Positions 1 to 5,614 of a stretch of 6,080 bases of DNA are shown piece after piece. The stretch comes from Synechococcus sp. CO36386bin_37 (GTDB taxonomy: Bacteria; Cyanobacteriota; Cyanobacteriia; PCC-6307; Cyanobiaceae). Under the pieces are notes generated by a model. The model was not told the origin of the DNA. It ran no database searches and worked only from the letters and a program-made list of their open reading frames with translations. The position numbers and the translations under genes were made by a program. The stretch is from assembly GCA_011525445.1 (NCBI GenBank), contig WTGE01000382.1, positions 1 to 6,080 on the forward strand, read 5' to 3'. How positions within the stretch are numbered: the first letter of the stretch is position 1; each line of letters starts with the position of its first letter.

Positions 1-924
1 AGTAAGCGCTGTCGCCACGCCATCACCCATAGCCACACCACATGGATTGGTGTGCTTCACAACCACGGCGGCGGACTGCTGCGCAGGGCGAAGACCACTT
101 GAGCCGTAACCGAACTCACGAACGGTGGCGAGTGCCGCTTCCAAATCAAGCAGATTATTAGTGCTCAGTTCTTTGCCTTGCAACTGTTCGGCACCTCCCC
201 ATCCAACCGGGCTGCTGTACCAAGCTGCTTTCTGGTGAGGATTCTCGCCATACCGCAGCGCCTGCCTCAGCGGAAGAGCTTCCAACCAAGGCCTGTCCAC
301 GACCGGAGGCTGTTCCTGACTCGTGGGTTGAGACTCAGGGCGAGATTGCATCCACCGGCTGATTGCGACGTCATAGGCTGCCGTATGGGCAAAGGCTTCG
401 AGTGCCAGCTGCCGACGGACATTGGCATCGACAAAACCTCCCGACCCAGCAAGGGATTGCAAGAAATTCTCGTACTGCTCAGGGCTGGTTAAGACCGAGA
501 CGTAAGCATGATTTTTTGCTGCGGAACGAACCATCGTGGGTCCGCCGATATCGATGTTCTCAATAGCGCTGTCCCAGCTCACATCAGGTGCTGCGACAGT
601 TTCCCTGAAGGGGTAAAGATTCACCACCACCACATCGATGAGGTCAATACGCTGCTCCCGAAGGTCCGCTTCATGACGCGCATCCCCTCTAAGCGCCAAA
701 ATTCCACCATGGATTCGAGGATGAAGGGTTTTCACACGACCACCCAGGATTTCAGGAGCGCCGGTATGGTCTGCAACACGTGTCACAGGCAAACCAGCCT
801 CCTCTAGCACTTTCGCCGTTCCACCACTGGATAACAGCTTGTAGCCATGGAGTCGCGTGAGAGCCTCTGCGAGAGGCACCACCCCACGCTTATCAGACAC
901 GCTCAGCAGGGCAGTTGGAGCCAT
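1..924 (-). CDS. purH: Bifunctional AICAR transformylase / IMP cyclohydrolase PurH (3' part cut by window edge)
   Basis: PurH catalyses the last two steps of de novo purine synthesis in the cytoplasm: formylation of AICAR with 10-formyl-THF, then ring closure to IMP. I translated the minus strand from the ATG at 924-922; the frame stays open for 308 residues to base 1. Visible motifs are the cyclohydrolase N-terminus LLSVSDKRG (6-14), SSGGTAK (32-38), [14 protein letters not shown] (61-74) and the IENIDIGGP segment (121-129). The start of the transformylase domain follows, with LRYGENPHQ (223-231) and VVKHTNPCG (288-296), whose Lys290-His291 pair matches the catalytic Lys-His of the family. 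Full-length PurH is about 520-530 residues, so roughly 40% lies outside the window. An in-frame TAG only 12 codons upstream, with no intervening ATG, GTG or TTG, fixes this start. No clear Shine-Dalgarno is present. It is divergent from the hydrolase gene at 984. Confidence 0.97.
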   Translation of the reverse strand, partial: MAPTALLSVSDKRGVVPLAEALTRLHGYKLLSSGGTAKVLEEAGLPVTRVADHTGAPEILGGRVKTLHPRIHGGILALRGDARHEADLREQRIDLIDVVVVNLYPFRETVAAPDVSWDSAIENIDIGGPTMVRSAAKNHAYVSVLTSPEQYENFLQSLAGSGGFVDANVRRQLALEAFAHTAAYDVAISRWMQSRPESQPTSQEQPPVVDRPWLEALPLRQALRYGENPHQKAAWYSSPVGWGGAEQLQGKELSTNNLLDLEAALATVREFGYGSSGLRPAQQSAAVVVKHTNPCGVAMGDGVATALT

Positions 925-983
925 GACAGCAGGACGAAAAACAAGCCTTGAGCCAACCTACGCATCAACCCTGCACACGAGCC

Positions 984-1607
984 ATGGACCTAGACCAACT
1001 CTGTCAATCCGCGCCGAATGCCAAAACCCGCCTAGTCCTACTTCATGGTTGGGGTGCTGATGCCAGTGACTTATTCCCCTTAGGAAGAGTGCTTTGTGAG
1101 GAAATAGACCGACCAGTGGAACTTATCGCTCTTCATGCGCCTCAACTCCAAACCCAGGGGACAGGGCGCCAGTGGTACGGCCTGTTTCCCCCAGACTGGA
1201 GTGCCGTTCCAGCCGCTATTGCTGACTTGAAGCAACGCATAATTGCTGTCGCCTCAAGAGAAATTCCACTTGAGGCAACAGCAATCTTGGGTTTTTCTCA
1301 AGGAGGGGCCATGGCCCTTGGCGCTGGCTGTGAGTTGCCACTCGCCGGAATCGTGGCTTGCAGCGGTTACCCCCATCCACGCTGGGAAGCCCCTGTCAAT
1401 CGACCACCTGTTTTGCTTCTCCATGGCAAAAGGGATGAAGTCGTACCCCATTCAGCAGCTTTGGCACTCCGAGAACAGCTTTCCAAAGGGACTCAACCAT
1501 GCAAGCTTTTCAGCTTTGAAGAAGGTCATACGATTTCAAACGAAGCTCAGGCCGAAATCAGAACAATCCTCAAGGTTTGGTTAGCTCAACCAGAGCACAA
1601 ACCCTGA
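984..1607 (+). CDS. Alpha/beta-hydrolase, carboxylesterase/phospholipase family
   Basis: This is a 207-residue cytosolic serine hydrolase of the small carboxylesterase/lysophospholipase (abhydrolase_2) family, which cleaves carboxyl or acyl esters; the natural substrate cannot be read from sequence. The oxyanion-side motif LLHGWGADASDLFPL lies at 19-33, the nucleophile elbow GFSQGG at 103-108 (Ser105), the acid in HGKRDEVVP at 147-155 (Asp151), and the catalytic His in EEGHTIS at 179-185 (His182). So the triad is complete and the length is normal for the family. There is no signal peptide or membrane segment. I chose the ATG at 984. The frame also allows a TTG at 948 that would add 12 residues, but neither start has a strong ribosome binding site and the extra residues are not part of the fold. 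It is divergent from purH (59-base gap) and convergent with the DUF3155 gene (32-base gap). Confidence 0.9.
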   Translation: MDLDQLCQSAPNAKTRLVLLHGWGADASDLFPLGRVLCEEIDRPVELIALHAPQLQTQGTGRQWYGLFPPDWSAVPAAIADLKQRIIAVASREIPLEATAILGFSQGGAMALGAGCELPLAGIVACSGYPHPRWEAPVNRPPVLLLHGKRDEVVPHSAALALREQLSKGTQPCKLFSFEEGHTISNEAQAEIRTILKVWLAQPEHKP

Positions 1608-1639
1608 GGAACTGGACATGGCAGGTTGGATTGGATCAA

Positions 1640-2008
1640 TCAGACGAATGCATATTCGTACTCTTCCATTTCCTCCCAATCATCAGAAGCGAGATCTAAC
1701 CCTTCAAAGATGACCTCCTCACCCACGTGATCAACGATGGATCGCAGAGAAGGGAACAGAAAATGGTTTTCTTCGGCGTACTGGGCACTAAAGAGACCTT
1801 TTTCACCCCAGAAAAACCGATCTGTGGTGTGTTCATTACGGCGAACATTGACCAAAGCAGGGGGCATGAGAACACCCTCAGCGATATAACGACGGGCTGC
1901 CGTCACAGGCTTGTGTTCACCTGTTTCAAGATGGTGAGTGGGAACATGCGCCAGCACACGCTGACCAGCGAGGCGACGACGACTAATCCTCTTACGTTTT
2001 TTGGACAT
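1640..2008 (-). CDS. DUF3155 domain-containing protein (function unknown)
   Basis: This 122-residue protein matches the DUF3155 family, which I know only from cyanobacteria and which has no assigned function. The N-terminus is strongly basic (MSKKRKRISRRR, 1-12), followed by KPVTAARRYIAEG (33-45). The conserved core RFFWGEKGLFSAQYAEENHF (64-83) and LFPSLRS (84-90) come next. The C-terminus is very acidic (DDWEEMEEYEY, 109-119). There is no membrane segment or signal peptide. The basic head could bind nucleic acid or ribosomes, but that is inference from charge alone. The ATG at 2008-2006 is preceded by an AGGGA ribosome-binding motif 8 bases upstream, and this motif lies in a small hairpin (separate entry). 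A terminator-like structure sits about 40 bases upstream, so expression may depend on read-through or on a promoter I cannot see. Confidence 0.88.
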   Translation of the reverse strand: MSKKRKRISRRRLAGQRVLAHVPTHHLETGEHKPVTAARRYIAEGVLMPPALVNVRRNEHTTDRFFWGEKGLFSAQYAEENHFLFPSLRSIVDHVGEEVIFEGLDLASDDWEEMEEYEYAFV

Positions 2009-2030
2009 TAGGAAAATCCCTGTTGAGGGA
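2009..2030 (-). promoter_or_regulatory. Leader of DUF3155 gene: ribosome binding site inside a short hairpin
   Basis: Read on the minus strand, TCCCT (2030-2026), loop CAAC (2025-2022) and AGGGA (2021-2017) form a perfect 5-bp stem with a 4-base loop. The 3' arm, AGGGA, is also the Shine-Dalgarno-like motif for the DUF3155 ATG, with spacer TTTTCCTA. The pairing is visible in the sequence. That folding limits translation of this gene is inference; the stem is short and might simply breathe open. Confidence 0.4.
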
Positions 2031-2045
2031 GTGAGGTGGGGCTGT

Positions 2046-2084
2046 CAAAAAGGACCGAAGCCGTTGAAAGAGCGGCAAACGGTC
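2046..2084 (-). terminator. Rho-independent terminator candidate (minus strand)
   Basis: On the minus strand an outer stem GACCG (2084-2080) pairs with CGGTC (2057-2053), and an inner stem GCCG (2076-2073) pairs with CGGC (2063-2060). A small UUU/UU internal loop separates the stems and a 9-base loop caps them. It is followed at once by C and then five T residues (2051-2047). No T tract follows on the plus strand, so it is directional. It lies at the stop codon of the small open frame at 2083-2211 and about 40 bases before the DUF3155 start. It may therefore end a small upstream transcript, or act as an attenuator in the DUF3155 leader. Confidence 0.6.
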
Positions 2085-2211
2085 AAGTCGGACGCTCAAT
2101 GAGCATCGTGAGGTCAGCGAATCGGAAGAAGGACCGTGAAGGCATGCAACACGATTGATCTGCAAACACCATCGCTTTCAACGGAATCAAACCGATGACA
2201 ACAGGAGACAT
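2083..2211 (-). CDS. Possible small protein of unknown function (42 aa, uncertain)
   Basis: I do not recognise this protein. The minus-strand frame is open from 2409 to a TGA at 2085-2083, up to 108 codons. The best start signal inside it is the ATG at 2211-2209: CAGAGG lies at 2222-2217, five bases upstream, giving 42 residues with a hydrophobic start (MSPVVIGLIPLKAMVFA) and a CC pair at 21-22. Longer versions would begin at TTG 2340 or TTG 2409; these would include a Cys-x2-Cys-x2-Cys stretch (CQFCSGC), and the longest overlaps the histidine kinase start. In favour: the terminator-like hairpin begins exactly at its stop codon, and codon use has few rare codons. Against: no recognised domain, short length, and open frames of this size occur by chance here. 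The same stretch could instead be a non-coding transcript. Confidence 0.25.
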   Translation of the reverse strand: MSPVVIGLIPLKAMVFADQSCCMPSRSFFRFADLTMLIERPT

Positions 2212-2395
2212 ATCAACCTCTGCTGTAACCTTGGTAGCAACTAAAATGCAACCTGAGCAGAATTGACAGGAAACCGGCGCCAAAGCAAAGAGCGTCGTCG
2301 GCAGATTGAATGATCTTAAGACTTTTTTCTGAATTGGCAAGACTCCCTTGCCCTTGTTCTCCAGCTCTGCTGTATCAAGGCACCCAATTTCAAGA

Positions 2396-3544
2396 ATGCA
2401 GCTGTCCAATCGGTTTTTAACCCTTGTTCAGCAACAGCTTCAGAGTTTTTCTAGCGATGAAGCCCTTTCCAAGCTGGTTGTCTACGTTGCACAAGGCAGC
2501 GAAGGAGATACCCCCATCCTCTCCATGGTGGATCAATGGCCTCCAGATGGAGGCAGGCTTCCAGAGATCGCAAACGACCCAGGCCTTCGCGTTCCAGCAC
2601 CGGAACGGCATTGGTATCCGCTACGTCACAACGAGCTGTTACTGGGAGTCCTTCGCGCCGAGCAACATCGCGAAACGGCGTGGCCCGACCATTTAGAAGG
2701 CCGTCTACAGGCCAGCGCGGCTGCTTTGGCGTACAGCCTTGGGCTGGAACTCGAACGCCGTCAACTTCTCGACGAGCTCCATCAGCAACGTCAACAGATG
2801 AACCTTGTCGTGCATCAGTTGCGCAACCCCCTGGCCGCTTTAAAGACCTATGCCCAGTTGCTCCTCCGACGACTCGGGCCTGAACATCTCCAGCGGCCAC
2901 TCGTCAAGGGACTGCTTCAAGAACAGGAACAACTGACCCGCTACATCGCATCCCTGGACCAGATCGGCCGGGAAAATCTCCCGCATCGCTCAGACGGACC
3001 CACCCCTCTCTTGCTTCCAGAATCGTTAACAGAAGTTCCGGAGCTCACCATCAAACAGCTTCTGATACCTCTGATTGAACGGGCCGCCGCAACCGCGGCA
3101 CTCCAAAATCGAGTCTGGCGGTCACCATCCCACTGGCCCGCATGGACGCAAACGATCCGAACGCAAGATGATGGAGTCGTTTCCGAAATCGTCGCCAATC
3201 TGCTGGAGAACGCGTTTCGGTACAGCCCAAAAGGATGTTCGCTCGGCCTCGGCGTGTTCGAGCACAGCATCGTGATCTGGGACGAAGGCCCACCAATCCC
3301 AGAAGATGAACAACAGTTGATCTTTCAAAAAGGGAAGCGGGGAACCAGGGGAAAGGACCAACCCGGATCTGGGCTTGGCCTAGCACTGGCGCGAGAACTC
3401 GCAGAGAAAAGGGGGGGTGAACTGCTTCTTTCCACCTCGCCAAGCCATTTGGATCCAAGCCTTCCAGTACACGGGAATGCCTTTCTGCTCAACCTGCCAC
3501 CAGGGCTGGCAATGGAGCCCACAAGGCCAGGAGAAGCAAATTAG
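2396..3544 (+). CDS. Soluble sensor histidine kinase with GAF-like N-terminal domain
   Basis: This 382-residue two-component sensor kinase autophosphorylates on histidine and should pass phosphate to an unidentified response regulator; no regulator gene is in the window. Residues about 1-125 look like a GAF-type sensory domain (WYPLRHNELLLGVLRAEQ at 73-90, then a helix ending LGLELERRQLLDEL at 115-128). The dimerisation H-box is VVHQLRNPLAALKTYAQLL (138-156), with phospho-accepting His140. The ATPase domain has the N-box EIVANLLENAFRYSP (264-278), the G1 box WDEGPP (295-300) and the G2 box GSGLGLALA (324-332). There is no membrane segment, so it should act in the cytoplasm. Glutamine follows His140 where most HisKA proteins have Glu or Asp. 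I chose the ATG at 2396; an in-frame TTG at 2348 would add 16 residues, and neither start has a clear ribosome binding site. Its last 56 bases overlap the 3' end of cobS. Confidence 0.93.
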   Translation: MQLSNRFLTLVQQQLQSFSSDEALSKLVVYVAQGSEGDTPILSMVDQWPPDGGRLPEIANDPGLRVPAPERHWYPLRHNELLLGVLRAEQHRETAWPDHLEGRLQASAAALAYSLGLELERRQLLDELHQQRQQMNLVVHQLRNPLAALKTYAQLLLRRLGPEHLQRPLVKGLLQEQEQLTRYIASLDQIGRENLPHRSDGPTPLLLPESLTEVPELTIKQLLIPLIERAAATAALQNRVWRSPSHWPAWTQTIRTQDDGVVSEIVANLLENAFRYSPKGCSLGLGVFEHSIVIWDEGPPIPEDEQQLIFQKGKRGTRGKDQPGSGLGLALARELAEKRGGELLLSTSPSHLDPSLPVHGNAFLLNLPPGLAMEPTRPGEAN

Positions 3545-4262
3545 TAGTTTCGCTGAGGATTACAACAGCGCCGTAACCGTCCCCTGTCATCCCCCCCAAA
3601 CGCCGTCCGAGCCCCTCAGCTATGGCCAGTGCACTCAGCAAGCATGCAGGAAGCCCTAGCAACAAAGGCAGCTGTTGAAACCAGGGACTCAACAGCAGAG
3701 GCGGCAGCAGCAGCAGTGTTGGAGCCACGTCTGTCAGGCCCTTCTGATACCGGCGATGAAACCCAGCCGTTCCATTCACTTTCAAATAAGAAAATCGCGT
3801 CATCGCCCACAGCGGCGACACCCTCGCCAGAGCACTCGAGAGCACCAACACCTGCGGAGCCAAGGGGCCTAGGCGCACCAAGGCCGCAAACTGCAGCAAC
3901 AGAACCAGCACACATACCTGAACACCATTGGCCCCTACACGGCTGTCTTCCATCGCCTCCAAGCAGCGCTCAGGTCCGGCCCCGAGACCATCCGCTGTAT
4001 CGATCAAACCATCTAAGTGCAGACCTCCGGTCACCCAAAGGCCAAAGGCCATCACCACGGGGATCAGGGCCAGTTGAGGCCATCCCAAACTGGATAAAAT
4101 CCACCACAACCCCGCTTGCAAACCGCCGATCACCAAGCCAACCCAAGGCGCGAACCGAGCAATACGTTCAAAGCGCGGCTGAGGCCAGGGCCAAGCAGGC
4201 AACACGGAATAAAAAATCCAGGCTCCGGCTAAATCACGCAGCCAAGGAGGGGCTGAAGACAT
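3489..4262 (-). CDS. cobS: Adenosylcobinamide-GDP ribazoletransferase (cobalamin-5'-phosphate synthase) CobS
   Basis: CobS is an integral membrane enzyme that joins adenosylcobinamide-GDP to the activated lower ligand, near the end of corrinoid synthesis. In picocyanobacteria the product is generally pseudocobalamin, with an adenine lower ligand; that is family knowledge, not visible here. The 257-residue product has the signature GGLHLDGLIDTADG (79-92), whose Asp84, Asp88 and Asp91 are the conserved metal-binding type, then EDSRVGANG (105-113) and GMTGDGYGA (224-232). Several hydrophobic segments fit membrane helices, around 38-58, 63-80, 114-145 and 180-215, plus the C-terminus. Length is close to the usual roughly 250. 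I chose the ATG at 4262 because the domain begins right after it. A GTG at 4292 would add 10 residues; neither start has a Shine-Dalgarno. It is divergent from tgt and convergent and overlapping with the histidine kinase gene. Confidence 0.95.
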   Translation of the reverse strand: MSSAPPWLRDLAGAWIFYSVLPAWPWPQPRFERIARFAPWVGLVIGGLQAGLWWILSSLGWPQLALIPVVMAFGLWVTGGLHLDGLIDTADGLGAGPERCLEAMEDSRVGANGVQVCVLVLLLQFAALVRLGPLAPQVLVLSSALARVSPLWAMTRFSYLKVNGTAGFHRRYQKGLTDVAPTLLLLPPLLLSPWFQQLPLLLGLPACLLSALAIAEGLGRRLGGMTGDGYGAVVILSETTNLLLLALWAPLPALVAG

Positions 4263-4312
4263 CACTTCGACCCAGAGACCATCAACGCTCACCGTAAATT
4301 GATTTGTTGCGC

Positions 4313-4318
4313 GGAGGG
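4313..4318 (+). promoter_or_regulatory. Ribosome binding site that decides the tgt start
   Basis: GGAGGG lies just before the TTG at 4322; its GGAG core leaves a five-base spacer. The frame is also open from TTG codons at 4304 and 4307, but these lie upstream of the motif and have no such signal of their own. This is the clearest Shine-Dalgarno in the window and points to TTG 4322 as the real initiation codon. The resulting N-terminus ([10 protein letters not shown]) and total length of 372 residues also fit the family. Confidence 0.65.
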
Positions 4319-4321
4319 CCC

Positions 4322-5440
4322 TTGTTTCAATTCAACATTCAGGCCACATGTCGCAACACTGCCGCCCGCTGCGGCTGCTTCCAGACGCCTCATGGAGCAG
4401 TAACGACTCCAAGGTTTATGCCCGTTGGCACCCTTGGCACCGTGAAGGGGATCAGCACACCCCAGTTAGCGGAAACAGGGGCTCAAATGGTGCTGTCGAA
4501 CACCTATCACCTCCACCTCCAACCCGGTGAAGACATTGTTGCCGATGCGGGCGGGATCCACCGGTTCATGGGTTGGGATGGACCAATGCTGACCGATTCA
4601 GGTGGATTCCAGGTGTTCAGCCTCGGCGATCTCAACCGGATTGATGACCACGGCGTGGACTTCCGCAACCCTCGCAACGGCAGTCGCATTTTGTTGACCC
4701 CAGAACGGTCGATGCACATACAAATGCGATTGGGAGCAGATGTGGTCATGGCCTTTGATCAATGTCCACCCTACCCAGCAACAGAGAATGATGTCGCTGA
4801 GGCCTGTCGGCGGACGCACGCCTGGTTAGAGCGCTGTGCCGCCTCCCATAAGCGGGATGATCAGGCGCTTTTTGGAATTGTGCAGGGAGGCTGTTTCCCC
4901 CACTTGCGTGATCTCAGTGCCAGAACAGTTGCGGATTTCAACCTGCCCGGCATCGCTATCGGTGGTGTCAGCGTTGGAGAACCCGTGGAGGAGATGCATG
5001 AGATTGTGCGCCAGGTCACCCCTCTTCTGCCCGCTGATCGCCCTCGCTACCTCATGGGCATCGGCACGCTCCGTGAGATGGCCGTGGCCGTGGCCAATGG
5101 GATTGATTTGTTTGATTGCGTCTTACCAACACGCCTTGGCCGACACGGCACCGCACTGGTCGGACACGAACGCTGGAACCTCCGCAATGCTCGTTTTCGA
5201 CAGGACCACACCCCTCTGGATGCAAGCTGCCCATGCTTCGCCTGCCGCCATCACACGCGTGCCTATCTCAACCATCTGATCCGCAGTGAAGAACTTCTTG
5301 GCCTCTCGCTCCTAAGCCTGCATAACCTCACTCACTTGATCCGATTTACCAATGCCATGGGAACAGCAATTCGTGACGGTTGTTTTTCAGAGGATTTCGC
5401 TCCATGGGACCCGAGCGCAAGAGCTCATTACACGTGGTAG
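4322..5440 (+). CDS. tgt: Queuine tRNA-ribosyltransferase (tRNA-guanine transglycosylase)
   Basis: Tgt swaps the guanine at wobble position 34 of tRNAs with GUN anticodons (Asp, Asn, His, Tyr) for preQ1, the committed tRNA step of queuosine synthesis, in the cytoplasm. The product has 372 residues; E. coli Tgt has 375. Motifs seen are [12 protein letters not shown] (58-69), [11 protein letters not shown] (91-101) with the general acid/base Asp92, GIVQGG (185-190), [10 protein letters not shown] (211-220), YLMGIGT (243-249) and [11 protein letters not shown] (261-271) with nucleophile Asp265. The zinc ligands are complete: Cys303, Cys305, Cys308 and His334. The start is TTG 4322, set by GGAGGG at 4313; TTG 4304 would add six residues. 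The gap to the cobS start (divergent) is 59 bases. psbK follows 30 bases after the stop on the same strand, so the two are probably co-transcribed. Confidence 0.97.
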   Translation: MFQFNIQATCRNTAARCGCFQTPHGAVTTPRFMPVGTLGTVKGISTPQLAETGAQMVLSNTYHLHLQPGEDIVADAGGIHRFMGWDGPMLTDSGGFQVFSLGDLNRIDDHGVDFRNPRNGSRILLTPERSMHIQMRLGADVVMAFDQCPPYPATENDVAEACRRTHAWLERCAASHKRDDQALFGIVQGGCFPHLRDLSARTVADFNLPGIAIGGVSVGEPVEEMHEIVRQVTPLLPADRPRYLMGIGTLREMAVAVANGIDLFDCVLPTRLGRHGTALVGHERWNLRNARFRQDHTPLDASCPCFACRHHTRAYLNHLIRSEELLGLSLLSLHNLTHLIRFTNAMGTAIRDGCFSEDFAPWDPSARAHYTW

Positions 5441-5470
5441 CGTCCGTGCTCCGACCATGATTTCGCCAGG

Positions 5471-5614
5471 ATGGCTGCTTTCACAACCGATTTGCTAGCC
5501 CAACTGCCCGAGGCCTACCAGGCCTTCGGCCCGCTGATCGATATCCTGCCGATCATTCCGCTCTTTTTTCTTCTACTTGCATTCGTGTGGCAGGCCTCTG
5601 TCGGCTTCCGCTAA
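5471..5614 (+). CDS. psbK: Photosystem II reaction center protein K (PsbK)
   Basis: PsbK is a single-helix subunit of the photosystem II core in the thylakoid membrane, near the CP43 side, and helps keep the complex and its plastoquinone stable. The product has 47 residues. The family hallmark LPEAYQAF lies at 12-19, and one hydrophobic helix spans about 22-40. The C-terminus [10 protein letters not shown] (38-47) is nearly invariant in the family. In cyanobacteria the first residues are a propeptide removed just before the LPEAY segment, so mature PsbK would start near residue 11; that is from family knowledge. The start is ATG 5471, with only a weak AGG directly ahead. An out-of-frame ATG at 5457 is ignored. 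It follows tgt by 30 bases, and its last 62 bases overlap the 3' end of the minus-strand glycosyltransferase gene. Confidence 0.97.
   Translation: MAAFTTDLLAQLPEAYQAFGPLIDILPIIPLFFLLLAFVWQASVGFR

Larger units (their letters stand above)
2009..2395. other. 387-bp region between DUF3155 and histidine kinase genes
   Basis: This is the only long stretch without a certain gene. From left to right it holds the hairpin over the DUF3155 ribosome binding site, the minus-strand terminator candidate, and the low-confidence small frame. The last part, about 2212-2395, should carry the start signals of the histidine kinase. A TTGACA lies at 2263-2268 on the plus strand, but no acceptable -10 box sits 16-18 bases downstream; a TAAAAT at 2242-2247 lacks a -35. 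A second TTGACA on the minus strand (2048-2043) overlaps the terminator T tract and also lacks a -10. I see no tRNA, no long direct repeat and no riboswitch class I can name. Confidence 0.6.

Noticed and set aside
178..807. Plus-strand open frames of 67-104 residues across the left part of the window
   Set aside because: They are antisense to purH, which reads through without interruption on the minus strand with family motifs. They carry no domain or start signal.
1243..1584. 113-residue open frame overlapping the hydrolase gene in another plus frame
   Set aside because: The hydrolase frame has a full catalytic triad. This frame has no recognisable domain and no ribosome binding site.
1644..1659. 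Perfect 6-bp inverted repeat ACGAAT/ATTCGT with loop GCAT, near the end of the hydrolase transcript
   Set aside because: The stem is AT-rich and short, there is no run of T after it on either strand, and it lies in the last codons of the DUF3155 gene. Not convincing as a terminator.
1727..2011. 94-residue plus-strand open frame opposite the DUF3155 gene
   Set aside because: It is antisense to conserved DUF3155 coding sequence, with no motif and no start signal of its own.
2099..2158. 19-codon plus-strand frame starting ATG AGC ATC
   Set aside because: Too short, without a ribosome binding site or any recognisable feature, and it lies opposite the terminator-linked minus-strand frame.
2263..2268. 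TTGACA resembling a -35 box upstream of the histidine kinase
   Set aside because: No -10-like sequence occurs 16-18 bases downstream (positions about 2285-2292 read CAAAGA-like), so a single hexamer is not enough to call a promoter.
2451..3458. Several minus-strand open frames of 65-149 residues inside the histidine kinase gene
   Set aside because: The plus strand carries all kinase boxes in order; the antisense frames are Arg-rich shadows with no motif.
3629..4297. 222-residue open frame on the plus strand across cobS
   Set aside because: It is antisense to a well-supported cobS. Its Ala/Pro/Ser-rich, low-complexity composition is what the complement of Leu/Gly-rich membrane codons gives. 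No motif was recognised.
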